From assembly GCA_030615975.1 (NCBI GenBank), contig JAUWYH010000031.1, positions 1 through 11,265 on the forward strand: a stretch of 11,265 nt of DNA. The letters are read 5' to 3'. The stretch is from Candidatus Aminicenantota bacterium (lineage in GTDB: Bacteria > Acidobacteriota > Aminicenantia > Aminicenantales > Aminicenantaceae). Made by a program: the position numbers and the translations under genes. How positions within the stretch are numbered: position 1 is the first letter of the stretch; each line of letters begins with the position of its first letter. The notes beneath the pieces are model-generated. The model was given only the letters and a program-made list of their open reading frames with translations. It was not told the DNA's origin and made no database searches. Shown piece after piece: positions 1-5,855 of this stretch.

Positions 1-17
1 TTTTTTGCCTTTTCCAT
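1..17 (-). CDS. Possible start of the next gene after pilQ, cut by the window edge
   Basis: An ATG lies at 17-15 on the minus strand, 13 bases after the pilQ stop. An AGGA element at 30-27 sits about 9 bases upstream, a suitable Shine-Dalgarno position. Only five full codons (Met-Glu-Lys-Ala-Lys) are visible, so no function can be read. In many bacteria pilMNOPQ is followed by aroK/aroB or other pilus genes, but nothing here distinguishes these. The call rests only on the start codon, ribosome site and operon position. Confidence 0.3.
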
Positions 18-30
18 TTTTCGTATCCTA

Positions 31-2301
31 TTATTTGATTATTCTGGGAGTAATAAAGATAAGCAGCTCTCGATTTTGTTTTGTTCGAGCAAAAGAACGG
101 AATAGATTTCCCAGAATGGGTATTTTGTGGAAAAAGGGAACTCTTTGTCGAGTAATAGAATCTTCGGTTCTGTATATTCCTCCAATGACTGTTGTCCCTC
201 CATCTGGAACCCTCACTGTTGTTTTTGCGCTTTGGGTAATAATCGGAGGAATTCCATTGACGAGATTAGCGAAGTCGGCTGCATCGTTTCTTATTTCGAT
301 ATACATGATAATTGTTCCTTCGGCAGTAATCTGGGGAGTTGCCCTAAGCTCTAAGGCTGCATTCTGATATCTTGTTGTTACAGTAAAATTAGCGATAGTC
401 TGAATAGGGATTTGTCTTCCTTGGATGATTTCTGCTTGTTGATTATTTTGAGTTGTTATTTTTGGAGAGGAAATGATTTGACCTTGACCGGAGGTTTCTA
501 AAGCAGAAATTGCCATATCCAGCCTAAAAGTATCTAATACATTGCCAAAAGAAAGACCCAATGCAGTGGTGAATACAGGGGCAGGGAGATTGATGGCATA
601 ACCACCCAACGGTCCACCAATTCCTTTTGTTACGATTCCTTCTGGGATGAGGGCTCCATCAACCAATATTTTATGAGGAAATTGGAGAGAAGTCTGATTG
701 CCATAAAACGGGTCTGCAATCCCTCGAAGACCCCACTGAATGCCAAGATTGCGGATAAAATTGGATGTGGCCTCCACAATTCTTGCTTCGATAGAGACCT
801 GAGGAGTTGGTGTGTCAAATATAGAGATTAGCTTCTCTAGAAGCTCGATTCTGTCTTTGACATCGGAAATGATCAAAGTGTTCGTTCGATTATCAACGAT
901 GATTTCTCCTCTTTCTGAGAGCTTATTGCTGAGCAGCGCTTTTACGTCCCCAGCTTTTGAATAGGAGAGAGTAAATGGTCTAGTCAGGAGAGGCTCTGCT
1001 AACTCTTTACTTTCTTTCAATCTTCTTATTTCTTCTTCTTCTCGAGTGAGTACTACGATTGGGGCAATCCACAGCACATTTCTTTCGATTATTTTTCCCA
1101 TTTTGTTTATCTTGAGAACGATATCCAGGGCTTGATCCCAAGGGACATCCTGAAGATCACAGGTGACTGTGCCTCTTACTTCTGGGTCGAAAACAACATT
1201 CAAGTTGGCAAAATCTCCCAGATAGAGAACAACATCCCGTAAATCTGCATCTTTGAATTTAAGACTGAGGATTTCTCCCGTGTATTTTTCTTCAGGCTCA
1301 GAAAGGATTTGTAGTTGGATTTGATCCTCCTGAGGTTTCTCCTGAACAGGCCTGTCTCCAGTAATTTTTTTATCTGAAGGCGTAGTAGTAGTTGGTTTTT
1401 TTTCTTTTTCTACGGGTTTATCTGGAGTTTGAACTGTTTTTTTTGGTGGAGGTTTTGGCTCTTGGAATTTTGGAGATGGAGGCTTGCTGGAAGGAAGGGT
1501 CTGGAAGGTCTTATTCTTATAAAAAGAAACGATCAATCCATTTTTCTTGGAATTTAAGGTGTAGAATTTGGGTTCGGTGAGATCAAATACTATCCGGGTG
1601 ATAGTATAAGGATTTGAGATTCGAAACTGCGCTACTCTAACTTTTTCAATCCCGAGCTTTTTTATTGTATAAACAAAGAGAGGATCAGAATAATGGGTGT
1701 CGAAGAGATCGACAACCAAGCGTAAAGGGTTTTCAAGAGCAAACACGCGGGAGATGGCTTGCTTACTCAGGTTTGCCCATATATTGATCCTATCACTATT
1801 TTCTGAAACATCAATTTTTTTTAAGAAAATTGAACTTTTAGTCCTTTTTTTTAGCTTTTCTATTGTTTCATCTTCGAGAAGATATTCTTCCTGTTTTCTC
1901 TGAATATTGTTGAGCTCTATTATTGTATTTTGTTGGTCGGAAAAGATACGATAAGGCACTCGCTCTTTCAAGCCAATGAGGAGACGAAGCTTGCGAGCTG
2001 TGGTTTTTTTGATTTTTATTTCCTCAACCAACGATGGTTTTTCTTGAATGATTTGAGGTTCTTTATCTGTATTTATTTCATCCAGATCGATTACAATTGT
2101 GGAGGGAGATTCTGGGGCGTAATATGTGTTGGCGATGGTGAGAGGAGAGTTTGTTTCAAGACAGATTTTTGTGTTGAGTTTTCCAGGATGAACAGATATT
2201 TTATTTATGTTGACTAAAGATTCGTTTTCATGAGCAAACCCGCTTAATAGTGCAAGGAGACATAAGAAGCAGAGGACTTTCAAGTAATTTTTCTTTTTCA
2301 T
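31..2301 (-). CDS. pilQ: Type IV pilus secretin PilQ
   Basis: This is the outer-membrane secretin, the ring-shaped channel through which the type IV pilus leaves the cell. The product is 756 aa. A signal peptide spans about residues 1-23 (Lys-rich start, hydrophobic core, cleavage likely after SGFA). Two AMIN-like peptidoglycan-binding domains follow at about 33-130 and 160-262. Next come a Pro/Lys/Thr/Glu-rich linker (about 268-330), an STN/N0 domain (about 344-415), a secretin N1 domain (about 441-500) and the secretin barrel domain (about 500-754). The barrel carries the family signature VPFFHKIPILGNLF at 721-734 and ends with FITPRII. I chose the ATG at 2301 because GAGGAG at 2314-2309 lies 7 bases upstream and because it gives a proper signal peptide; a longer in-frame start at 2334 would overlap pilP and spoil that signal. 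The gene is last in the visible pilM-N-O-P-Q run and starts 1 base after the pilP stop, so translation is probably coupled. The assignment is firm; type II and III secretins are less likely given the AMIN domains and the neighbours. Confidence 0.96.
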   Translation of the reverse strand: MKKKNYLKVLCFLCLLALLSGFAHENESLVNINKISVHPGKLNTKICLETNSPLTIANTYYAPESPSTIVIDLDEINTDKEPQIIQEKPSLVEEIKIKKTTARKLRLLIGLKERVPYRIFSDQQNTIIELNNIQRKQEEYLLEDETIEKLKKRTKSSIFLKKIDVSENSDRINIWANLSKQAISRVFALENPLRLVVDLFDTHYSDPLFVYTIKKLGIEKVRVAQFRISNPYTITRIVFDLTEPKFYTLNSKKNGLIVSFYKNKTFQTLPSSKPPSPKFQEPKPPPKKTVQTPDKPVEKEKKPTTTTPSDKKITGDRPVQEKPQEDQIQLQILSEPEEKYTGEILSLKFKDADLRDVVLYLGDFANLNVVFDPEVRGTVTCDLQDVPWDQALDIVLKINKMGKIIERNVLWIAPIVVLTREEEEIRRLKESKELAEPLLTRPFTLSYSKAGDVKALLSNKLSERGEIIVDNRTNTLIISDVKDRIELLEKLISIFDTPTPQVSIEARIVEATSNFIRNLGIQWGLRGIADPFYGNQTSLQFPHKILVDGALIPEGIVTKGIGGPLGGYAINLPAPVFTTALGLSFGNVLDTFRLDMAISALETSGQGQIISSPKITTQNNQQAEIIQGRQIPIQTIANFTVTTRYQNAALELRATPQITAEGTIIMYIEIRNDAADFANLVNGIPPIITQSAKTTVRVPDGGTTVIGGIYRTEDSITRQRVPFFHKIPILGNLFRSFARTKQNRELLIFITPRIIK

Positions 2302-2302
2302 G

Positions 2303-2764
2303 TTATAGCTCCTCTGGGGATAATGCTTTGACAATATCTTTTGGTATTATTAAGAGAATGCCTCTTTCTTTTGTCTTTCGGAAAACCACTTGAGATTCCT
2401 TGATGGATAAGACAGAGCCATCAGAAAACTTATCTCCAACTTTGATGAAAAAAGGAAATTCTTGAGGACCGTTGATCACTGCCGTGTATTTACCTCTGGC
2501 CTTGATAATACCTACAAGGGTGATGTCATCAATGGAAATTTCAGGCATTCCTCCTACCAGGGCTTTCTCCTTGACATCTCTCCCAGCAAGCAGATTTCTG
2601 AAAGGATCTCTTCTTCCTCTCGGGTTGTAAGAAAAATAATTCTTCTCCTCCATTTCCGCCCCGATTTCTTTGTCTGGATTCTTTTTTTCTTCCTGAGATA
2701 AAAGGGTGAAAATTCCCAAGATGAGAAAACCAACTAAGATGAAAACATTCCGTATCTTTTTCAC
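2303..2764 (-). CDS. pilP: Type IV pilus assembly protein PilP
   Basis: PilP is the periplasmic link between the inner-membrane PilN/PilO pair and the secretin PilQ. The product is 153 aa from a GTG start. An N-terminal hydrophobic segment (about 5-23) is followed by a charged flexible stretch (24-42), the PilP hallmark YNPRGRRDPF at 46-55, and a small beta domain (about 75-145) with the pattern ITLVGII...TAVI...FFIKVGD. The GTG at 2764 is chosen because AGGGA at 2776-2772 sits 7 bases upstream, it overlaps the pilO stop by 4 bp, and the protein then begins with an export segment; the open frame extends further upstream but only inside pilO. PilP proteins are usually lipoproteins, yet this one contains no cysteine, so it is either cleaved by ordinary signal peptidase or kept as an N-terminal membrane anchor. 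The family call is strong from the GRRDPF motif and operon position. Confidence 0.92.
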   Translation of the reverse strand: MKKIRNVFILVGFLILGIFTLLSQEEKKNPDKEIGAEMEEKNYFSYNPRGRRDPFRNLLAGRDVKEKALVGGMPEISIDDITLVGIIKARGKYTAVINGPQEFPFFIKVGDKFSDGSVLSIKESQVVFRKTKERGILLIIPKDIVKALSPEEL

Positions 2765-3342
2765 TCTTTTTTCCCTGATTTTTTTTGATTTGATTCTGAA
2801 GAGACAGTTTCTTCGCGAAAAATATAAGTTTTGGCTGTAAAATTTGCTGATATGGTGGAAGCTTCTGTCTGGTCCCTGAGAGATTTTATGGAGAAATTTT
2901 CTATGTTGAAGAGACGTGAAAAATGACTCAACCTGTCGAAAAACATTGCTAGATTGTGGTAATTTCCAATAATTTCTATTGGAATAGGCCACTCAGAGTA
3001 AAATTCCTTATCGATTTCCCCTTTAGGAGTAAATTTTACAATGTTAAGCCGAGAATCGTTGGCAAGCTGTTGGATTTTTCTTAAAATGTCGCTTATTTCT
3101 TTTCTTTGAGGGATAATGGCTTCGAGCTCTTTTAAAGTCAGATTCATGTGTTTTAACTCAGCTTCAATTTGATCTACTTCGTCTTTTTTTGCCCGCAGTT
3201 TTATCACTTCTCCCTCAGCTTTTATCCTTTCCTCCCTCAGATCTTTTAGCTCAGCGTTTTTGGGTTTGAAATATAGCAAATAGAAAAGGCCAAAGATAAA
3301 AATCGCTAGAAATAAATATACATACCAAGGCTGGTTTTTCAT
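2761..3342 (-). CDS. pilO: Type IV pilus assembly protein PilO
   Basis: PilO is a single-pass inner-membrane protein that pairs with PilN in the pilus alignment subcomplex. The product is 193 aa. It has a short cytoplasmic tip, one membrane helix (about 7-25), a coiled coil rich in Lys/Glu/Leu (about 28-75) and a periplasmic ferredoxin-like domain (about 80-175). The domain carries the typical segment IPIEIIGNYHNLAMFFDRL at 120-138, matching the PilO consensus for Tyr-His-x-Leu-x-x-Phe-x-x-Arg/Asp-Arg-Leu. A polar Ser/Lys tail (178-193) follows. The ATG at 3342 overlaps the pilN stop as ATGA, and the 3' end overlaps the pilP GTG in the same way, so the three genes are very likely translationally coupled. 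Confidence 0.94.
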   Translation of the reverse strand: MKNQPWYVYLFLAIFIFGLFYLLYFKPKNAELKDLREERIKAEGEVIKLRAKKDEVDQIEAELKHMNLTLKELEAIIPQRKEISDILRKIQQLANDSRLNIVKFTPKGEIDKEFYSEWPIPIEIIGNYHNLAMFFDRLSHFSRLFNIENFSIKSLRDQTEASTISANFTAKTYIFREETVSSESNQKKSGKKE

Positions 3343-3956
3343 TTCCTTTGCTTTTGTCCTGATTCGCCTGAAGTCGCTGAGATTACTTCAGGTAAAACAT
3401 ATTGGGTAGTTAGAGAAAATTCTAAATATTGGTTATTTTTTGTTCTTTTTTGAGTGGAGGAGATAAGATTAACGTTGCTGAAATAAGGGCTGTTCTCTAG
3501 ATTGAAGATGTAATCTGCAATTAGATTGTTAGAAAGAGCATTTCCTTTTATTTTAACGGTCTGGTTGTTATAAGTTGTTTCGGTTAACCAAACCCAATCA
3601 GGTATGTTCTTGCTTAATTCATCCATTATTTTCACAGCTACTTCTTGGAAGGACTTTAATTGATTGATGAGGTCAATTTTTTTCTCAAAGACCCTTTTTT
3701 GTTCTTCCAGCTTATCTAATTTCACCAAAACATCCTGAAGTTGTTTTTTCTCCTCTTGCGCCTCCCTCAAGAGATTTTTTTCTTTATTGATAACTCTCTT
3801 TTGAAAAAGGAAAAGAGCGAAAACAGCAATAATAAGAAGGAGGAGAATGAGACTGAATGCTGGGATCTTTTTTTGTACTTTTGCTTCAGGAATAGGGATA
3901 GCAGGTGTTTCTTTTAGTTCTTTTTTTTCGGGCTTTAAAAGATTTATCCTGATCAT
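3339..3956 (-). CDS. pilN: Type IV pilus assembly protein PilN
   Basis: PilN is an inner-membrane protein whose short cytoplasmic N-terminus docks into PilM and whose periplasmic part pairs with PilO. The product is 205 aa and begins MIRINLL, the conserved PilM-binding tail (INLL). A Pro-rich stretch (about 18-33), one membrane helix (about 32-51), a coiled coil (about 55-100) and a periplasmic ferredoxin-like domain (about 103-190, with IPDWVWLTE at 118-126 and VKIKGNA at 134-140) follow. The gene begins 3 bases after the pilM stop and overlaps pilO by 4 bp. An AGGAG lies about 15 bases upstream, rather far, so initiation may depend on ribosomes finishing pilM. The C-terminal 15 residues are a polar, probably disordered tail. 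Confidence 0.94.
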   Translation of the reverse strand: MIRINLLKPEKKELKETPAIPIPEAKVQKKIPAFSLILLLLIIAVFALFLFQKRVINKEKNLLREAQEEKKQLQDVLVKLDKLEEQKRVFEKKIDLINQLKSFQEVAVKIMDELSKNIPDWVWLTETTYNNQTVKIKGNALSNNLIADYIFNLENSPYFSNVNLISSTQKRTKNNQYLEFSLTTQYVLPEVISATSGESGQKQRK

Positions 3957-3959
3957 TGT

Positions 3960-5039
3960 TTATTTTTCCAGTCTCCTGGTTGCCAAACCTGTGGCTACCC
4001 CAAAGAGAGCAGCCAATTCTTGGAAATAAATAGCATCAAATTTTTTTTCTTCAAATGATATTTTCCTGAAAGGGTTGAGGATCTCTGTTTTTGTCTTGAA
4101 CTTGTTTTCAAAAACGCTTGGAAAACCTTTCAACTTTGACAGGCCTCCACTAAGAAAAATCTGTTCAATTTTCTTTTCTTTTTTTTCTCCAACTTCATAG
4201 AAAGAAAAAGTTTTTTCAATTTCTTCGAGGAGATTCTCAATGTTCGTTCTCAGCGAAGCTTCCAATTGTTCTGAAGGGAAGTTTTTGACAGGAATACCTT
4301 TGAGAGCCTTTTCTGCTTCATCAAAACTGATGTTTAAATCCTTACTCATGTTTTCAGTGAAAAAGAAACCTCCCAGGGATAGATCCCTGAACAGTTGAGG
4401 AATTCCTTTTTCGATAATAACTACATTTGTTATGTTTGCTCCAATATTGATGATGGCTACTGTTTTTTCGTTTAGAATCTCTGAGTAATTTATCTCCAGG
4501 GCATTTTGAAGAGCAAAAACATCAACCTCCATTGCTTCCAAATTCTTGCGAGCTTGATAGACAACATTGCTGTAGTTGGCGATCTTGTCTTTTTTTGCCG
4601 CCACAAGCAAAATATCAAGATTTTTTTCTTCTGAATATGGAGAAGGTCTTAGAATGGCGTAATCCACATTTGTCTCCTCATAAGGATAAGGAATATTATG
4701 CTTGGCTTCCCAGATAATAGATTCGGCTAATTCTTCTGTATCCATAGAGGGCAGGGAGATTTTTTTTATAATCACAGAATTTCCTGAAATGGAAATAGCT
4801 ACGTTTTTGTTGGATATCTTGTTTTCATCAAAAATCATTTTGATTGTTTCAACGACTGCTGCAGAATCAATAATTGTTCCTTCTACTATTGTATCGCGAG
4901 GGATAAGCTCATAACCTATTTTCTTTATTTCATAGAGGTTTTCACTCGCTTTTTTCTTGGGGTTGAGTTCAACGGCCTTTATGGAATGAGAGCCTATATC
5001 TAAGCCAACCAATCCTTTTTCTCGGCCAAAACCCAACAT
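3960..5039 (-). CDS. pilM: Type IV pilus inner-membrane platform ATPase-fold protein PilM
   Basis: PilM is an actin/FtsA-like cytoplasmic protein that polymerises or rings under the inner membrane and binds the PilN tail. The product is 359 aa, the usual family length. Actin-fold nucleotide motifs are visible: phosphate-1 VGLDIGSHSIKAVEL at 11-25, phosphate-2 INIGANITNVVI at 197-208, and the adenosine loop FLSGGLSKLKGF at 295-306. The region EAKHNIPYPYEE (111-122) matches the PilM/SHS2-type insert. The ATG at 5039 has GAAGGAAG at 5055-5048, ending 8 bases upstream, the best ribosome site of the cluster. The gene starts 30 bases after coaD, with no terminator seen between them, so the pil genes probably share the coaD promoter. 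One oddity: phosphate-2 has Asn198 where PilM proteins commonly have Asp. Confidence 0.95.
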   Translation of the reverse strand: MLGFGREKGLVGLDIGSHSIKAVELNPKKKASENLYEIKKIGYELIPRDTIVEGTIIDSAAVVETIKMIFDENKISNKNVAISISGNSVIIKKISLPSMDTEELAESIIWEAKHNIPYPYEETNVDYAILRPSPYSEEKNLDILLVAAKKDKIANYSNVVYQARKNLEAMEVDVFALQNALEINYSEILNEKTVAIINIGANITNVVIIEKGIPQLFRDLSLGGFFFTENMSKDLNISFDEAEKALKGIPVKNFPSEQLEASLRTNIENLLEEIEKTFSFYEVGEKKEKKIEQIFLSGGLSKLKGFPSVFENKFKTKTEILNPFRKISFEEKKFDAIYFQELAALFGVATGLATRRLEK

Positions 5040-5069
5040 TTTTGTTTCTTCCTTCTTATAAAGTAAGAC

Positions 5070-5558
5070 TTAGATGCTTTTTTTAAATTTTTCCCTTAAA
5101 TTTTTTTCCACATGATTCGGAACTAAATCTTTGAGACACCCGCCTAACATGAAGATCTCTTTCACTAACTTCGAGCTGAGGAAAGTATAGCTCACGTTGG
5201 GCATCATAAAAAAAGTTTCGATTTCAGGGTTCAGCTTTCTGTTCATCAGGGCCATTTGAAATTCATACTCGAAATCAGAGATGGCTCTAAGGCCTCTTAT
5301 TACAATTTTAGCATTGTTTTTTTTTGCAAATTCAACGAGGAGTCCATCGAATGCTTTCACCTCGATTTTTTTTTGATCAGAGAATACATCCTGAATCATG
5401 TCTATCCTCTCTTTAGTCGAAAAAAGAGGTGTTTTTTTCGGGTTTTCCAAAACCGCAACCAATATCTTGTCAAAAAGTGTCATTCCTCTTTGGATGATAT
5501 CAACATGCCCATTCGTTATTGGGTCAAATGATCCGGGATAAACCGCTTTATTCTCCAT
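5070..5558 (-). CDS. coaD: Phosphopantetheine adenylyltransferase
   Basis: CoaD transfers AMP from ATP to 4'-phosphopantetheine, giving dephospho-CoA, the penultimate step of coenzyme A synthesis, in the cytoplasm. The product is 162 aa, the normal family size. The nucleotidyltransferase signature TNGH at 15-18 lies in YPGSFDPITNGHVDII, and the substrate-binding segment VIRGLRAISDFEYEFQMA (86-103) and the C-terminal FLSSKLVKEI (126-135, equivalent to the family's ISSSLVRE) are intact. The ATG at 5558 gives the expected short lead before the first strand; no good Shine-Dalgarno element precedes it, only a weak AAAGA. It is first in the coaD-pilMNOPQ unit; the two functions are not related, and the linkage looks like a housekeeping promoter shared with pilus genes. 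Two runs of nine identical bases (5317-5325 and 5366-5374) fall inside the gene. Confidence 0.97.
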   Translation of the reverse strand: MENKAVYPGSFDPITNGHVDIIQRGMTLFDKILVAVLENPKKTPLFSTKERIDMIQDVFSDQKKIEVKAFDGLLVEFAKKNNAKIVIRGLRAISDFEYEFQMALMNRKLNPEIETFFMMPNVSYTFLSSKLVKEIFMLGGCLKDLVPNHVEKNLREKFKKSI

Positions 5559-5582
5559 ATGATGTCTTTATATGTGTTTATG

Positions 5583-5611
5583 CTCTTATCAGAAAACACA
5601 TTTTTTGTCAA
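5583..5611 (-). promoter_or_regulatory. Putative sigma-70-type promoter for coaD-pilMNOPQ
   Basis: On the minus strand a perfect -35 hexamer TTGACA (5611-5606) is followed after 17 bases by TAAGAG (5588-5583), which matches only three of six -10 positions. Transcription would start near 5576, leaving a leader of about 18 bases before the coaD ATG, consistent with the weak ribosome site there. The position, spacing and -35 support it; the poor -10 limits confidence. Confidence 0.42.
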
Positions 5612-5622
5612 ATTTTGTCAAA
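5603..5622. repeat. Tandem decamer, two perfect copies
   Basis: TTTTGTCAAA occurs twice head to tail (5603-5612 and 5613-5622). Read on the minus strand each copy contains TTGACA, so the coaD promoter's -35 element is duplicated exactly one helical turn apart. It could be a chance duplication, a second -35 site, or a binding site for a regulator on one face of the DNA. Confidence 0.7.
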
Positions 5623-5730
5623 TAAAGAAACCTTTCTTTTAAAGACGTAATTCTTAATGATTTCTCTCATAATGTCTCGTAATAATTACAGATTCCTCCT
5701 TGAGCGTCAATCACCAATAGGGAGGGTTTT

Positions 5731-5763
5731 AAAGGTGAAATTCATAATAATTTCATCACCTTT
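5731..5763. repeat. Imperfect inverted repeat upstream of pcm
   Basis: Left arm AAAGGTGAAATT (5731-5742) and right arm AATTTCA plus CCTTT (5749-5755 and 5759-5763) are complementary over 12 pairs, with a 6-base loop CATAAT and a 3-base bulge (TCA, 5756-5758). No T-run follows on either strand, so it is not a typical intrinsic terminator. It could be an operator or an RNA hairpin in the pcm leader. Confidence 0.6.
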
Positions 5764-5809
5764 AGAGGTTAGAGATAATCTCAATCAGAGATGTCGCCCA
5801 TTCATCTAA
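5735..5809 (+). CDS. Possible 24-codon leader ORF upstream of pcm
   Basis: A GTG at 5735 is preceded by GGAGG at 5721-5725 (9-base spacer), the only strong Shine-Dalgarno sequence in this intergenic region. The frame runs 24 codons (begins MKFIIISSPLEV) to TAA at 5807-5809. That stop lies one base before an ATG at 5811 that is in frame with pcm. The ORF covers the right arm of the 5731-5763 hairpin and the small dyads, so its translation would open them. No similarity is recognised, and an ORF this short may be chance. It is listed because the ribosome site and the placement of the stop are suggestive. Confidence 0.25.
   Translation: MKFIIISSPLEVRDNLNQRCRPFI
5772..5792. repeat. Two mutually exclusive small dyads
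   Basis: GAGAT (5772-5776), ATCTC (5778-5782) and GAGAT (5788-5792) follow each other. The central ATCTC can pair with only one flank at a time. On RNA the downstream choice gives a 5-bp stem with a 5-base loop; the upstream choice has a 1-base centre and makes sense only as a DNA palindrome. Five base pairs is weak, so a role is uncertain. Confidence 0.35.
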
Positions 5810-5855
5810 AATGTTGATTGATTTCTTTGTTTTTTTAGAGGAAAATAAAGAAAAG

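Larger units (their letters stand above)
5559..5855. other. Divergent intergenic region between coaD and pcm
   Basis: These 297 bases separate two head-to-head genes. The left part (5583-5622) holds a promoter-like site for coaD and a tandem decamer. The middle (about 5623-5690) is AT-rich with nothing I can name. The right part (5695-5810) holds a CCTCC/GGAGG pair able to form a short stem (5695-5699 with 5721-5725), a 12-bp inverted repeat, two overlapping small dyads and a possible leader ORF. No tRNA-like fold, known riboswitch or convincing promoter for the plus-strand gene was recognised by eye. Confidence 0.6.

Noticed and set aside
5..367. Open frame of 120 codons on the plus strand
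   Set aside because: It lies wholly antisense to the conserved secretin domain of pilQ, and its translation shows no family-like pattern.
2765..2992. Upstream extension of the pilP frame to 229 residues
   Set aside because: The extra 76 residues lie inside the conserved part of pilO and look like an out-of-frame translation; the GTG at 2764 with its ribosome site explains the start.
5731..5763. Inverted repeat as an intrinsic terminator
   Set aside because: No T-run follows on either strand and no gene ends nearby; both flanking genes point away from it.
5811..5855. ATG at 5811 as the pcm start
   Set aside because: It would put a hydrophobic patch and an acidic stretch ahead of a standard Lys-rich signal. 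It is kept only as an alternative because of the adjacent mini-ORF stop.
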